From: Pseudoclavibacter terrae
GTDB taxonomy: Bacteria > Actinomycetota > Actinomycetes > Actinomycetales > Microbacteriaceae
NCBI RefSeq assembly: GCF_008831075.1
Contig: NZ_WBJX01000001.1
Location: 62,001 to 126,000 of the forward strand
DNA: 64,000 bases
Direction of reading: 5' to 3'
Shown here: positions 1-9,290 of the stretch, piece by piece
Numbering within the stretch: the stretch's first letter is position 1
Layout: every line of letters starts with the position of its first letter
Program-made: the position numbers and the translations under genes
The notes under the pieces: generated by a model
Told to the model about the DNA's origin: nothing
What the model saw: only the letters and a program-made list of their open reading frames with translations
The model's database searches: none

Positions 1-3000
1 CCGATGGCGCCGTTCCAGAGCAGGTCGACGGGTGCCAGGGGCACGGCCTTCTTCAGCTCGAGCGGGGTGAGGCGCTGCACGTCGGCCTCGAGGCCGAGCG
101 CCTCCCGCATCTGCGGGGTCACGGGGATGGATTTCTGCGTGAGCGGGAAGATCCCGCCGCCCTCCGACATGACGCTGCGGTCGAAGTCGTCCCAGGAGGA
201 GCCGGGGAGGTCGAAGAGCCGCTGGCGCTCGGCGAACGTGGCCGCGGCATCCGGGTTCGGGTCGATGAACACGTGCCGGTGGTCGAACGCCGCGACGAGG
301 CGGATGTGCTCCGAGCGCAGCATGCCGTTGCCGAAGACGTCGCCCGACATGTCGCCGACCCCGACGACCGTGAAGTCCTGGGTCTGCGTGTCGTGCCCCA
401 TCTCCCGGAAGTGACGCTTGACCGACTCCCACGCGCCGCGCGCGGTGATGCCCATGCCCTTGTGGTCGTACCCGGCCGAACCGCCGGACGCGAACGCATC
501 GGCCAGCCAGAAGTCGTAGCTCTCGGAGATGCCGTTGGCGATGTCAGAGAACGAGGCGGTGCCCTTGTCGGCGGCGACGACGAGGTACGGGTCGTCGCCG
601 TCGTGGCGGACGACGTCGGTCGGCGGCACGATGTCGGTGCCGACGCGGTTGTCGGTGATGTCGAGGAGGCCGCGGATGAAGGTGCGGTAGGCCGACTTGC
701 CGGCCTCGAGCCACGCGCCTCGGTCGCTCGGGGAGGGCAGCTGCTTCGCGAAGAAACCGCCCTTCGACCCGGTCGGCACGATGACGGCGTTCTTCACCAT
801 CTGCGCCTTCACGAGGCCGAGCACCTCGGTGCGGAAGTCCTCGCGTCGGTCGCTCCAGCGCAACCCGCCTCGTGCGACGCGGCCGAAGCGCAGGTGCACG
901 CCCTCGACCTCGGGCGAGTACACCCAGATCTCCGCCATCGGATGCGGCTTCGGGAGCCCGGGGACGCGTGTGCAGTCAAGCTTCATGGAGACCCAGTGCT
1001 TCGGCTTGCCCTCCGCATCCACCTGGTAGAAGTTCGTGCGCCAGGTGGCATCGACGATGCCGATCATCGAGCGCAGGATGCGGTCCTGGTCCAGGCTCGC
1101 GACGTCGTCGAGCGCGGCCTCGAGCCGTGCCGCCACCGCGCCGAGCTGGGCGTCTCGGTCGCCGCCCAGCTGAGGGTCGAACTTCGTCTCGAAGAGCCGC
1201 ACGATGTCGGCGGCGATGGCGGGGTTCCCGGTGAGCGCCTGCTCGATGTACTCGACGGAGAAGGTCGCGCCGATCTGGCGCAGGTACATGCTGATGGCGC
1301 GGAGGATCACGATCTGGCGCCAGCGGAGCCCACCCAGCAGCACGAGCGAGTTCAGCCGGTCGGTCTCGGATTCTCCCGACCAGACGGCGCTGAAGACCGA
1401 CTCGAGCTCGGCGCCCCAGTCGGCGTCGTTCCAGACCTCCGCGGCTGGCGCGGTGAGCCCGAAGTCCGAGATGTGCAGGTTCGTGCCGTCCGGCAGGGTG
1501 ATGACGTACGGATGCTCGTCGACGACGTCGACCCCGAGGTCGGTGAGCGCGGGGAGGACTCTCGTGATGGGGTACACGTGGTGGGACGCGAACGTGAAGT
1601 AGCGCTTCCCGGGTTCGTCGTGCTCGGGGGCGTAGAGGTGCACGGCGAAGGGCGTCTCCTCGTCGAGCTGCTCGAGCAGCGCGATGTCGTGCACCGCATC
1701 CTCGGGTGGGATGTTCTCCTTGTACCCCTCGGGGAACGCGGACGCGTACCGGCCGAGGATCTCCGCCGCACGCTCCTCGTCGTAGATGCGGTGCAGGCCA
1801 TCCACGAGCTCCTCGTCCCAGCCGCGGATGGCGCGCTCGATGCGCGGCTGCAGGTCCTGCTCGCTGACCTCGGGCAGCGGGACGCCCTTCGGGGCGCGCA
1901 CCACGAAGTGCAGCTGGGCGAGCGGGGATTCGCCGACCCTCGTTGCGTGGTCGACCTGGCTGGCGTCGAAGGTCGTGCGCAGAAGCTCCTCGATGCGGAG
2001 GCGAACCGTCGTGTTGTAGCGGTCGCGTGGCAGGTAGATGAGGGCTGAGACGAAGCGGCCGAACTCGTCGCGGCGCAGGAAGATGCGGTAGCGGCGCCGC
2101 TCGCGCAGGCGGCTCACTTCGGAGGCCACGGCGTGGAGGTGCTCGACGCTGTCCTGGAAGAGCTCGTCGCGCGGGTACTGCTCGAGGGTCTGCAGCAGGT
2201 CTTTGCCGGAGTGGGAGTTCGGGGCGTGGCCGGATGCCTGCAGCACGGCGCGCACCTTCGCGCCGACGATCGGCAGCGTGAGGACGGACGCCGCGTAGGC
2301 GACCGACGTGAACATCCCGAGGAAGCGCAGCTCGCCCGTGACGTTGCCCGCCTCGTCGAAGCTGCGGATGCCGATGTAGTCGAGGTACACGTCGCGGTGC
2401 ACGGTGGCTCGCGAGTTGGCCTTCGTGATCGTGAGGAGTCGCGGTTCCCGCGCGGTGCGCTGCGCTTCGGGGGTGAGGCGGGTGCTGGCGGTGGACGGCC
2501 TGCGCAGGATGCCGAGCCCGGTGTGGGGGAGCGGGCGCAGCACCTCCTGGCCTTCCTCGTCCGTCTCGAGGGCGTATTCGCGGTAGCCGAGGAACGTGAA
2601 GTTGTCTTCGGCGAGCCAGGTCAGGAACTCGACGGCGGAGGCGATCTCCTCCTGCGTGACGCTCGTGGGCGGTTCGGTGCGCAGGTCGGTGACGAGGTCG
2701 AGGCAGGCGCGGCGCATGGGGCGCCAGTCGGCGACGGCGGCGTGCACGTCGGCGAGCACGTTGCGAAGCCGGTCGGCGAGCTCCTCGCGGCCTTCGTCTG
2801 TGGCGACGCGGTCGACTTCGAGGTGGATCCACGACTCGAGCTCGCCGCCGTGCGTGTGCATCTCGAGCAGCTCGCCGTCGTCGTCGCGGCGCACGGAGAC
2901 GACGGGATGCGCGAGGAGGTGAACGGCGAGCCCCTGCCGCGCGACGGCGGCCGTGACGGAGTCGACGAGGAAGGGTGCGTCGGCCGTGCAGATGTCGACG

Positions 3001-3251
3001 ATCGTGCGCCGCGAGCTCCAGCCGTCCTCCTTGAGGGTGGGCGTGAAGACGGCGATGAGGGTCTCGTCGCTGCGCCGGCGCGAGGCGAGTCGTCGCATGG
3101 TGGCGGCGGCTCCGACGATGTCGCGTGGCTCGCGAGTCGCGATGTCGTCGGCATCGACGTCGTCGATCAGCCGCTCGAGGCCTGCCCGGATGCTCGGCTC
3201 GACGTCGTCGAGCGCTTCGCGCAGTCCGGTGAATTCAGTTCCGTGGATCAT
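1..3251 (-). CDS. gdhB: NAD-glutamate dehydrogenase, large bacterial type (3' end cut by window)
   Basis: This is the N-terminal 1083 codons of a large (normally about 1600 aa) NAD-dependent glutamate dehydrogenase, which oxidatively deaminates glutamate to 2-oxoglutarate and ammonium in the cytosol. The minus-strand reading is continuous from ATG 3251 to the window edge. It carries the family signatures: PFLVDSV and ESWIHLEVDR near the N-terminus, then FGRVARGGLRWSDRREDF and SKGGFFAK (catalytic lysine region) at roughly residues 790-835. VVGVGDMSGDVFGNGML, LVAAFDHRHVFIDP and PVDLLWNGAIG follow towards the edge. There is a weak GGG-rich ribosome binding site. The symbol follows common use for this family (gdh2 is also used). 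All long plus-strand reading frames here are antisense shadows. Confidence 0.95.
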   Translation of the reverse strand, partial: MIHGTEFTGLREALDDVEPSIRAGLERLIDDVDADDIATREPRDIVGAAATMRRLASRRRSDETLIAVFTPTLKEDGWSSRRTIVDICTADAPFLVDSVTAAVARQGLAVHLLAHPVVSVRRDDDGELLEMHTHGGELESWIHLEVDRVATDEGREELADRLRNVLADVHAAVADWRPMRRACLDLVTDLRTEPPTSVTQEEIASAVEFLTWLAEDNFTFLGYREYALETDEEGQEVLRPLPHTGLGILRRPSTASTRLTPEAQRTAREPRLLTITKANSRATVHRDVYLDYIGIRSFDEAGNVTGELRFLGMFTSVAYAASVLTLPIVGAKVRAVLQASGHAPNSHSGKDLLQTLEQYPRDELFQDSVEHLHAVASEVSRLRERRRYRIFLRRDEFGRFVSALIYLPRDRYNTTVRLRIEELLRTTFDASQVDHATRVGESPLAQLHFVVRAPKGVPLPEVSEQDLQPRIERAIRGWDEELVDGLHRIYDEERAAEILGRYASAFPEGYKENIPPEDAVHDIALLEQLDEETPFAVHLYAPEHDEPGKRYFTFASHHVYPITRVLPALTDLGVDVVDEHPYVITLPDGTNLHISDFGLTAPAAEVWNDADWGAELESVFSAVWSGESETDRLNSLVLLGGLRWRQIVILRAISMYLRQIGATFSVEYIEQALTGNPAIAADIVRLFETKFDPQLGGDRDAQLGAVAARLEAALDDVASLDQDRILRSMIGIVDATWRTNFYQVDAEGKPKHWVSMKLDCTRVPGLPKPHPMAEIWVYSPEVEGVHLRFGRVARGGLRWSDRREDFRTEVLGLVKAQMVKNAVIVPTGSKGGFFAKQLPSPSDRGAWLEAGKSAYRTFIRGLLDITDNRVGTDIVPPTDVVRHDGDDPYLVVAADKGTASFSDIANGISESYDFWLADAFASGGSAGYDHKGMGITARGAWESVKRHFREMGHDTQTQDFTVVGVGDMSGDVFGNGMLRSEHIRLVAAFDHRHVFIDPNPDAAATFAERQRLFDLPGSSWDDFDRSVMSEGGGIFPLTQKSIPVTPQMREALGLEADVQRLTPLELKKAVPLAPVDLLWNGAI

Positions 3252-3340
3252 GCCCTACCCCTTTACAGGCGGGCCCTCATTGGCCCGCCGTCGCACCCCG
3301 TGCCTCGATGGTAGCCGGGGCGGGAGGGCTCGGGTGCCGC

Positions 3341-4387
3341 TCAGAGGGTGACGGTGCGTCTCGTGCGGGCGCTCTCGCGGGCCGCATCCAGGATCTCGAC
3401 CGTGTGCACGGCCTGCTCGAGTGGCACCGGCGCAGGTCCCTCTCCTCGGACTGCGGCGAGGAACTGGCGGTAGAACTCCGAGTAGTGGCCGCGCGCGGAG
3501 GGCACGGCGGTGCTGCCGGCCGCGGTGTGCAGGATGCCCCAGCGCCCCTCGGCTTCGATGCCCCAGTCCGTGGCGGCCGCGGCGGATGCGGGGCGCAGGC
3601 CGGCGTCGATCTGCGCGGTCTGCACGTCGTCCATGTGCGACTCGTACGAGCCGAGGTCGCCGTAGGCGATGAGCTCGCGGCCTTCGAGGTGGTTGATCTT
3701 GCTGGACGCGACACGGGAGAAGACGCCGTTCGCGTGGTGAAGGGCGACGTCGAAGCCGCAGTCGACGTCGACGCCGTCGACGGTCGCGGTGTCGAGGTGG
3801 GCGCTCACGCGCTCGACGCGGCCGAAGAGGAACGCCATCTGGTCGACGAGGTGGCTGCCGAGGTCGCGCAGCAGGCCGTGGGCCGGCCCGGTCTCGAGGG
3901 TGCCCGAGTCGTCCTGGTCCATGCGCGAGGAGACGCGCCAGATCTCGCCGAGGCTGCCCGCGTCGATGGTCTGCTTGAGCGTGACGAGGTCGGTGTCCCA
4001 GCGGCGGTTCTGGTAGGCGGTGAGGATGCGCCCGCTGCGCGCGGCGGCGGCCTGCAGCTCGCGTGCGCCTTCGGCCGTCGGAGCGAAGGGCTTGTCGGCG
4101 ACGACGTGGACGCCCCGCTCGAGGGCTTGGAGCACGAGCTCGCGGCGTGTATCCGGAGGCGTGGTGATGACAACCGCGTCCACTCCGGAGTCGAGGAGGG
4201 CATCCAGGGAGTCGAACGCCGCAACTCCCGGAGCCTCGGTCGCGAGGATCGCGCGCCGCTGGGGCGAGCGGGTGACGACCCCGGCCAGCTCCCAGCCCTC
4301 GACGGCCTGGATGTAGGGCACGTGGAAGCGGTGGCCTCCGGCTCCGTATCCGACGACGCCGATGCGAGATGGGGTGGATGCGCTCAT
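3341..4387 (-). CDS. Gfo/Idh/MocA family oxidoreductase
   Basis: A 348-aa NAD(P)-dependent oxidoreductase of the Gfo/Idh/MocA family, which usually acts on sugars, inositols or related polyols; the substrate cannot be told. The N-terminal Rossmann fold begins with GVVGYGAGGHRFH at residues 8-20, and the family lysine is in DKPFAPT near residue 96. The C-terminal alpha/beta domain ends in a canonical SARTRRTVTL tail. I chose ATG 4387 because AGAGAGAG precedes it and homology starts there; the frame remains open upstream but codes for nothing family-like. It lies alone between convergent or divergent neighbours. Confidence 0.9.
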   Translation of the reverse strand: MSASTPSRIGVVGYGAGGHRFHVPYIQAVEGWELAGVVTRSPQRRAILATEAPGVAAFDSLDALLDSGVDAVVITTPPDTRRELVLQALERGVHVVADKPFAPTAEGARELQAAAARSGRILTAYQNRRWDTDLVTLKQTIDAGSLGEIWRVSSRMDQDDSGTLETGPAHGLLRDLGSHLVDQMAFLFGRVERVSAHLDTATVDGVDVDCGFDVALHHANGVFSRVASSKINHLEGRELIAYGDLGSYESHMDDVQTAQIDAGLRPASAAAATDWGIEAEGRWGILHTAAGSTAVPSARGHYSEFYRQFLAAVRGEGPAPVPLEQAVHTVEILDAARESARTRRTVTL

Positions 4388-4522
4388 GGGGCTCTCTCTG
4401 TTGCACCGACGGCTGGTTCTAATGACAGGACAAGGGTAGGTCAGGGGTGGTCGGGCGGCAACGGCTCGAGTGTCGGAGGTGTGGTGTTGAATGAGCGCAG
4501 ACAGGAAACAAGGGGTGCGACC

Positions 4523-6001
4523 GTGGTTGAAGGCAGGAACGGGTATACGCCGCCCGCGGACTACCGGGCACCCGACTTCGTGCGGCAGTGGTCGGACTCC
4601 GCGACCCGGGGTGCCGATCGCATCGAGCAGGAGCGCGAGCAGCGCACGAGAGACGGCGAGCGCGACGCCGCTCAGCGCGCCCAGGACGGGCAGCGCGCGC
4701 TCGAGCAGAGCTCGCAGGACGCGCAGCGGGCCGCCGGTCAGGTTGCTCGGGATGCGCAGCGCGCGGCCGAGCAGCTCGCGCGCGACGAGGGTCGGGCCGC
4801 GACGAGCACCGCCGCGCGTGCCTCCTACGACCTCGACCGCAGCGGGGAAGGCGTGCAGCGTGGCCTCGCCTACTCGCACGGCTCAGCGAACGATGCGCTG
4901 CTCCGTCGGCGCGCGCAGCCGCCGACGCAGGCACCGTCGTCGGCCCCGACTCCGCATCCGGGCCAGGCCCCCAGCGCAGGCCAGGCGCCGGTTCCCCCTC
5001 CCGCTCCGCAGCAGGCCACACCGGGTGTGCACCCGACGCCCGCCGTTCCCAAGAGCCGCGCTGCTAAAGGGCCGGCCGCGAAGAACGCCGCCCATCTGGG
5101 GCAGCCGGGTCTCGGGCCCGGGTTCGCAGTGTTCGCCGGGCTCGCGGCTGTCGTCTCGGCGTTCCTCGGGTACTGGATCCCGGTGGTCATCGCGATCATG
5201 TTCTCCGCCGGCCCCATCAAGCGCGGCTTCACGTCCGGGGCGAAGGGCATCGCCGTGTCGATCCTCGCCATCCTGCTGCTGGCGGCGGGCGCCGCTGTCC
5301 AGATCCTGCAGGTGCTTCCCGGCGCCTCAGGCACCGACGAGACCGAGGCCGTCACCGAGTCGACACCGGTCGGGTTGGAGGGCGACCCCATCGAGTCGGG
5401 CACCCTCCCCGAGTTCACCTTGCAGGCCGGGAGCCCCGTCGGAGGATTCGGCGAAGCCAACCTCGATGTCGTGCTGCCGGAGGGCGCCGGACAGCTGGCT
5501 GTGCTGCAGGTCGACGACAAGGTCGGTGGCCTCAGCGCCTCCATGTACAGCGGCGATCAGGTGGTCGAGTTCCAGTACCTGGAGCGGGCGACCGGCGGCA
5601 CGGCGCAATGGCTCATCAACACCCAGGCGGCCTTCGAGCAGTCGTTCGGCGACGACCTGACGTCGCTGGTCGTCGACCGCATCACGATCATGAGCGAGGG
5701 GGAGTGGACGGCCGAGATCCTGCCGGTCTCGGTGCTCCCTCCGTTCGACGTGGCGCTCGACGGGGTCGGCCCGGGGCTCTACCTCTACACGGGTGCTGGC
5801 GGAGAGGCATCGATCACATCAAGCGACTACGGCAACTTCGCGATGACGGTGCACAGCTCGGAGTTCGACTACATCACCGCGGAGATCCCGGAGGTCCAGG
5901 CGAGGACCTGGCCGGCAGGCCCCTTCGTCATCGAGGTCGTCGAGGCGAACAAGATCGACGGCACACCCCTGCCCTGGAGCATCCAGGTCGCGAGCCCCTA
6001 G
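4523..6001 (+). CDS. Coiled-coil, two-TM membrane protein with large C-terminal extracellular domain
   Basis: I do not recognise this protein. About 492 aa: a charged N-terminal heptad-like stretch with repeated DAQRA/ARDAQRA units (residues about 25-100), then a Pro/Ala/Gln-rich linker. Two hydrophobic segments follow (around FAVFAGLAAVVSAFLGYW and GIAVSILAILLLAAGAAV), and a roughly 215-residue Gly/Asp-rich C-terminal domain is probably outside the cell. Start is uncertain: GTG 4523 has AAGGGG eight bases upstream; TTG 4487, six bases after GGAGGT at 4475-4480, would add 12 residues. The earlier part of the open frame is antisense to the oxidoreductase. Single gene followed by the amino-acid transporter leader. 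Confidence 0.7.
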   Translation: MVEGRNGYTPPADYRAPDFVRQWSDSATRGADRIEQEREQRTRDGERDAAQRAQDGQRALEQSSQDAQRAAGQVARDAQRAAEQLARDEGRAATSTAARASYDLDRSGEGVQRGLAYSHGSANDALLRRRAQPPTQAPSSAPTPHPGQAPSAGQAPVPPPAPQQATPGVHPTPAVPKSRAAKGPAAKNAAHLGQPGLGPGFAVFAGLAAVVSAFLGYWIPVVIAIMFSAGPIKRGFTSGAKGIAVSILAILLLAAGAAVQILQVLPGASGTDETEAVTESTPVGLEGDPIESGTLPEFTLQAGSPVGGFGEANLDVVLPEGAGQLAVLQVDDKVGGLSASMYSGDQVVEFQYLERATGGTAQWLINTQAAFEQSFGDDLTSLVVDRITIMSEGEWTAEILPVSVLPPFDVALDGVGPGLYLYTGAGGEASITSSDYGNFAMTVHSSEFDYITAEIPEVQARTWPAGPFVIEVVEANKIDGTPLPWSIQVASP

Positions 6002-6110
6002 CTCCCGCGAGCCGCCTGCTCGCTGACCGTCCACCTGGCGACGGCGTGACCGCGTGTGACGCAGCACTGCGCCGCGCGACCCTCTCGGAACTCCCGCGTA
6101 CCGGCCGCTA

Positions 6111-6138
6111 CTGACGGGCATCCGCTCGCCAATACCTT
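6111..6138 (+). promoter_or_regulatory. Candidate promoter of amino acid ABC operon
   Basis: CTGACG (6111-6116) and TACCTT (6133-6138) are separated by 16 bp and resemble -35 and -10 elements upstream of the transporter operon. Inference from sequence only. Confidence 0.4.
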
Positions 6139-6146
6139 CTCGACAT

Positions 6147-6184
6147 GCCCTCGAATCCGAGGGCCAGCCCCTCCGCCCGGAGGG
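6147..6184 (+). promoter_or_regulatory. Two tandem hairpins in the 5' leader of the ABC operon
   Basis: GCCCTCG-AATC-CGAGGGC (6147-6164) is followed by CCCTCCG-CC-CGGAGGG (6169-6184), immediately upstream of the GAGAGGAG ribosome binding site (6191-6198). The stems are perfect. A regulatory role is inferred. Confidence 0.45.
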
Positions 6185-6204
6185 TCCGCCGAGAGGAGAA
6201 CGCG

Positions 6205-7308
6205 ATGTCACAGATCGACACCGCACCGACCACCGACAACCCGCCGTCGACACCGCCGGACGACGCCACACCATTGGCGAGCCGCCGGATGCAGACGCTC
6301 GGGCCCGGTGAGCACCTCAAGGTCGTGCACCCGAAGCACTGGGTGCTGTGGATCCTCTCCGCCGTCGCCGTGTTCGCGGTCGCCCAGTTCGCGTGGTCGC
6401 TCGTCACGAACCAGCGCTACGAGTGGAACGTCTTCGGCGAGTACTTCTTCAGCCCGATCGTCGTCAACGCGCTCATCCTGACCCTGCAGCTGACGGTGCT
6501 CTCCGGCGCGATCGGGTTCATCCTCGGCGCCCTCCTCGCCGTCGCCCGCCTCTCGAAGTCGCCACTGCTGAACTCCCTCTCGTGGAGCTTCATCTGGTTC
6601 TTCCGCTCCGTGCCGCTCGTCGTGCAGCTCGTCGTCTGGTACAACCTCGGCTACCTGTACCCGACGCTCGGGCTCGGGACGCCGTTCACGACCGACTTCT
6701 GGCTCGTCGAGTTCCCGACGGTGCAGCTCATCTCCTCGTTCGCCGCCGCGACGCTCGGCCTCTCCCTGCACCAGGCGGCCTACTCGGCGGAGATCATCCG
6801 CGCAGGGATCCTCTCGGTCGACCAGGGCCAGCTGGAAGCATCCGCTGCGCTCGGCCTCCCCCGCCGGTACCGCTTCTTCCGCATCATCCTGCCGCAGGCG
6901 GCACGCGCCATCACGCCGAACGCCTTCAACGAGATCATCGGCCTCGTCAAGGGCACCTCCGTGGTGTTCGTCGTCGCGCTGCCCGAGCTGTTCTACACGG
7001 TGCAGGTCATCTACAACCGCAACCAGCGCATCATCCCGCTGCTGCTCGTCGCGGTCGTCTGGTACGCCATCATCACGACGCTCCTCTCGATCGCCCAGTA
7101 CTACATCGAGCGGCACTTCTCGAAGGGCGCGCACCGCGAGCTGCCGCCGACGCCCATCCAGAAGGCCAGGGCCTGGATCTCCGAGAAGTGGGCGCTGCTC
7201 GACGACGGTGAGCAAAGCGGAGGCAGAGAGAACCAGCGCGAGGGCCCGGAGAAGCCGGACGGGGACGTGCGGACCGCGGAGATCAAGAAGGACGTGAGCG
7301 AAGCATGA
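6205..7308 (+). CDS. Polar amino acid ABC transporter permease (HisMQ type)
   Basis: Inner-membrane permease of 367 aa for a polar amino-acid importer. Hydrophobic segments start at WVLWILSAVAVFAVAQFAW. The ABC-binding EAA loop reads EASAALGLPRRYRFFRIILPQA (first 20 residues identify it), the normal family signature. It is longer than the usual 220-250 aa because of a hydrophilic N-terminal 35 residues and a charged C-terminal 50 residues. Start ATG 6205 follows GAGAGGAG by six bases; an upstream in-frame ATG would begin inside the leader hairpins. Its stop overlaps the ATPase start (ATGA, 7305-7308), so the two are translationally coupled. Confidence 0.92.
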   Translation: MSQIDTAPTTDNPPSTPPDDATPLASRRMQTLGPGEHLKVVHPKHWVLWILSAVAVFAVAQFAWSLVTNQRYEWNVFGEYFFSPIVVNALILTLQLTVLSGAIGFILGALLAVARLSKSPLLNSLSWSFIWFFRSVPLVVQLVVWYNLGYLYPTLGLGTPFTTDFWLVEFPTVQLISSFAAATLGLSLHQAAYSAEIIRAGILSVDQGQLEASAALGLPRRYRFFRIILPQAARAITPNAFNEIIGLVKGTSVVFVVALPELFYTVQVIYNRNQRIIPLLLVAVVWYAIITTLLSIAQYYIERHFSKGAHRELPPTPIQKARAWISEKWALLDDGEQSGGRENQREGPEKPDGDVRTAEIKKDVSEA

Positions 7309-8123
7309 GCCAGGCAACCATCAACCGGAACGTTGAAGCCGAACTCGAGCGCAGCAGCGCAGCATCCGGGCAGGTCAGCGTGTGCGGCGTGAGCAAGTCG
7401 TACGGCACCCATGAGGTGCTGCACGACATTGACCTCGAGATCGAGCCTGGCGAAGTCGTCGCCCTCCTCGGCCCCTCGGGCTCGGGCAAGTCGACGCTGT
7501 TGCGCACCATCAACCACCTCGAATCCGTCGACGGCGGATCGATCCTCATCGATGGCGAGTACATCGGCTACGTCAGGAAGGGAGACCGCCTCTTCGAGCT
7601 GCGCGAAGCAGAAACGCTTCGCCGCCGTACGAGGGTTGGCATGGTCTTCCAGAACTTCAACCTGTTCCCGCACCTCACGGCCCTGCAGAACATCACGGCG
7701 GCCCCGGTCGCGCTGCAGCGGGCGTCGAAGACGGATGCGGATGCGCAGGCCCGGGCACTGCTCAAGCGGGTGGGACTCGAGGGCAAGGAGCAACACTACC
7801 CGCGTCAGCTCTCCGGCGGGCAGCAGCAGCGCGTCGCGATCGCGAGGGCGCTTGCCCTCAAGCCTGACGTGCTCCTCTTCGACGAGCCGACGAGCGCGCT
7901 CGACCCGGAACTGGTCGGCGAGGTGCTCGACGTGATCCGCGAGCTCGCCCACGGCGGCACGACGCTCGTCATCGTGACGCACGAGATCGGCTTCGCACGC
8001 GAGGTCGCCGACCGCATCGTGTTCCTCGACGCGGGTCGCATCATCGAGCAGGGCACGCCGGAGCAGGTGCTCACGAACCCGCGGCACCCCCGGACGCAGG
8101 ACTTCATCCGCAAGGTGCTCTAG
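7305..8123 (+). CDS. Polar amino acid ABC transporter ATP-binding protein
   Basis: 272-aa cytoplasmic ATPase that powers uptake with the preceding permease. It has Walker A GPSGSGKST near residue 58, Q-loop VFQNFNLFPH, signature LSGGQQQRVAIARAL near residue 167, Walker B VLLFDEPTSALDPE and the H-loop in VIVTHEIGF. This is the standard GlnQ/HisP-like set. About 25 non-homologous residues precede the domain. Coupled to the permease by a 4-bp overlap; the binding protein follows after 75 bp. Confidence 0.95.
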   Translation: MSQATINRNVEAELERSSAASGQVSVCGVSKSYGTHEVLHDIDLEIEPGEVVALLGPSGSGKSTLLRTINHLESVDGGSILIDGEYIGYVRKGDRLFELREAETLRRRTRVGMVFQNFNLFPHLTALQNITAAPVALQRASKTDADAQARALLKRVGLEGKEQHYPRQLSGGQQQRVAIARALALKPDVLLFDEPTSALDPELVGEVLDVIRELAHGGTTLVIVTHEIGFAREVADRIVFLDAGRIIEQGTPEQVLTNPRHPRTQDFIRKVL

Positions 8124-8198
8124 CTCGCAGCGGGCGCACCTCTTCCCTCATTCCTCTTCAGAACTTCAGCAACGCATCCACCCCGAAAGGTGCCTCTC

Positions 8199-9221
8199 AT
8201 GGCAAAGCTCAACAAGAAGAAGGTCGGCGTCATCGCCGGCGGTGTGGCGGCACTCGCCGTCATCGGCGTCGTCGCCACGACCCTCATCGTCAATGGCCAG
8301 TCGGCCCCGGTCACGGCAGCCGAGCCCGACGGGGCCCAGCCGGCAAGCGGACTCATCGAGTTCGACCTGACCAGCGCCAACGTCGACGGCCGCCCGCAGA
8401 TCGACCCGGTGCCCGAGGCCATCGCCGCGCTCGAGGCGTCCGGCTGGCAGCCCGCGGAGGCCGGCAAGCTCACGGTCGTCGGCAGCGCGTACATCCCGCC
8501 GCTCAGCTTCCTCGCCGAGGACGACAACGTGACGCGCCTGGGCAGCGAGGCCGACTTCGCGCAGCTCATCGCCGACGGGCTCGGCCTCGAGCTCAAGGGC
8601 GAGGTCGCGGCGTGGGCCGACTGGCCGCTCGGCGTGCAGTCGGGCAAGTACGACCTGATCACGTCGAACGTCACCGTCACGGAGGAGCGCAAGGACCTCT
8701 TCGACTTCGCCACGTACCGCGAGGACGTGCTGGGCTTCTACGTGAAGGCCGACAGCGAGATCGAGTCGATCACCGAGGCCAAGGACGTCGCGGGTCTCTC
8801 GGTCATCGTCGGCGCAGGGACGAACCAGGAGAAGATCCTCGTCGCCTGGGATGAGGAGAACAAGGCCGCCGGGCTCGAGCCGGTCGACTTCCAGTACTAC
8901 GAGGACGACGCTGCGGGCACCCTCGCGCTGCAGTCGGGTCGGGTGGATGCGACCTTCGGCCCCAACGCGACCGCTGCGTTCAAGGCGGCGAGCGACGGCG
9001 AGACGAAGCTCGTCGGCACCATCAACGGCGGCTTCCCCGCGAACGCGCAGATCGCCGCAGGAACCGCGAAGGGCAACGGTCTCATCGAAGCCGTCGAGAT
9101 CGTCCTCGACCATGCCATCGAGAACGGCCAGTACGACGCCATCCTCGACCGCTGGGGCCTGCAGGACGAGCGCATCGACACCTCCGAGGTGAACCCGGCG
9201 GGTCTCCCGCGCGAGGAGTAG
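8199..9221 (+). CDS. Amino acid ABC transporter substrate-binding protein
   Basis: 340-aa extracytoplasmic binding protein (SBP family 3) of the preceding transporter. The N-terminus MAKLNKKKVG followed by a hydrophobic stretch to about residue 30 is a Sec signal or anchor without a lipobox cysteine. Family motifs include WPLGVQSGKYDLI, VTVTEERKDLFDF (the usual T-x-ER-F region) and ESITEAKDVAGLSVIVGAGT. I chose ATG 8199, eight bases after CGAAAGG, over GTG 8190, which lies inside that ribosome binding site. The operon ends here, followed by a terminator hairpin. The ligand is not predictable beyond a polar amino acid. Confidence 0.9.
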   Translation: MAKLNKKKVGVIAGGVAALAVIGVVATTLIVNGQSAPVTAAEPDGAQPASGLIEFDLTSANVDGRPQIDPVPEAIAALEASGWQPAEAGKLTVVGSAYIPPLSFLAEDDNVTRLGSEADFAQLIADGLGLELKGEVAAWADWPLGVQSGKYDLITSNVTVTEERKDLFDFATYREDVLGFYVKADSEIESITEAKDVAGLSVIVGAGTNQEKILVAWDEENKAAGLEPVDFQYYEDDAAGTLALQSGRVDATFGPNATAAFKAASDGETKLVGTINGGFPANAQIAAGTAKGNGLIEAVEIVLDHAIENGQYDAILDRWGLQDERIDTSEVNPAGLPREE

Positions 9222-9245
9222 CCACCTCGCACCCGTCAGTGACGG

Positions 9246-9284
9246 AACCCGCCGTGTCCTCGGAGCCCGAGGGGCGGCGGGTTT
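9246..9284 (+). terminator. Intrinsic terminator of amino acid ABC operon
   Basis: AACCCGCCG (9246-9254) pairs perfectly with CGGCGGGTT (9275-9283) and is followed by TT. It lies between the transporter operon and the convergent esterase gene, so it may serve both strands. Confidence 0.75.
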
Positions 9285-9290
9285 CCGCGA

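Noticed and set aside
273-2832. Long open frames on both strands across the first 3 kb (up to about 600 codons)
   Set aside because: They are antisense or out-of-frame shadows of NAD-glutamate dehydrogenase; their products are Arg- or Val-Asp-rich and lack any domain.
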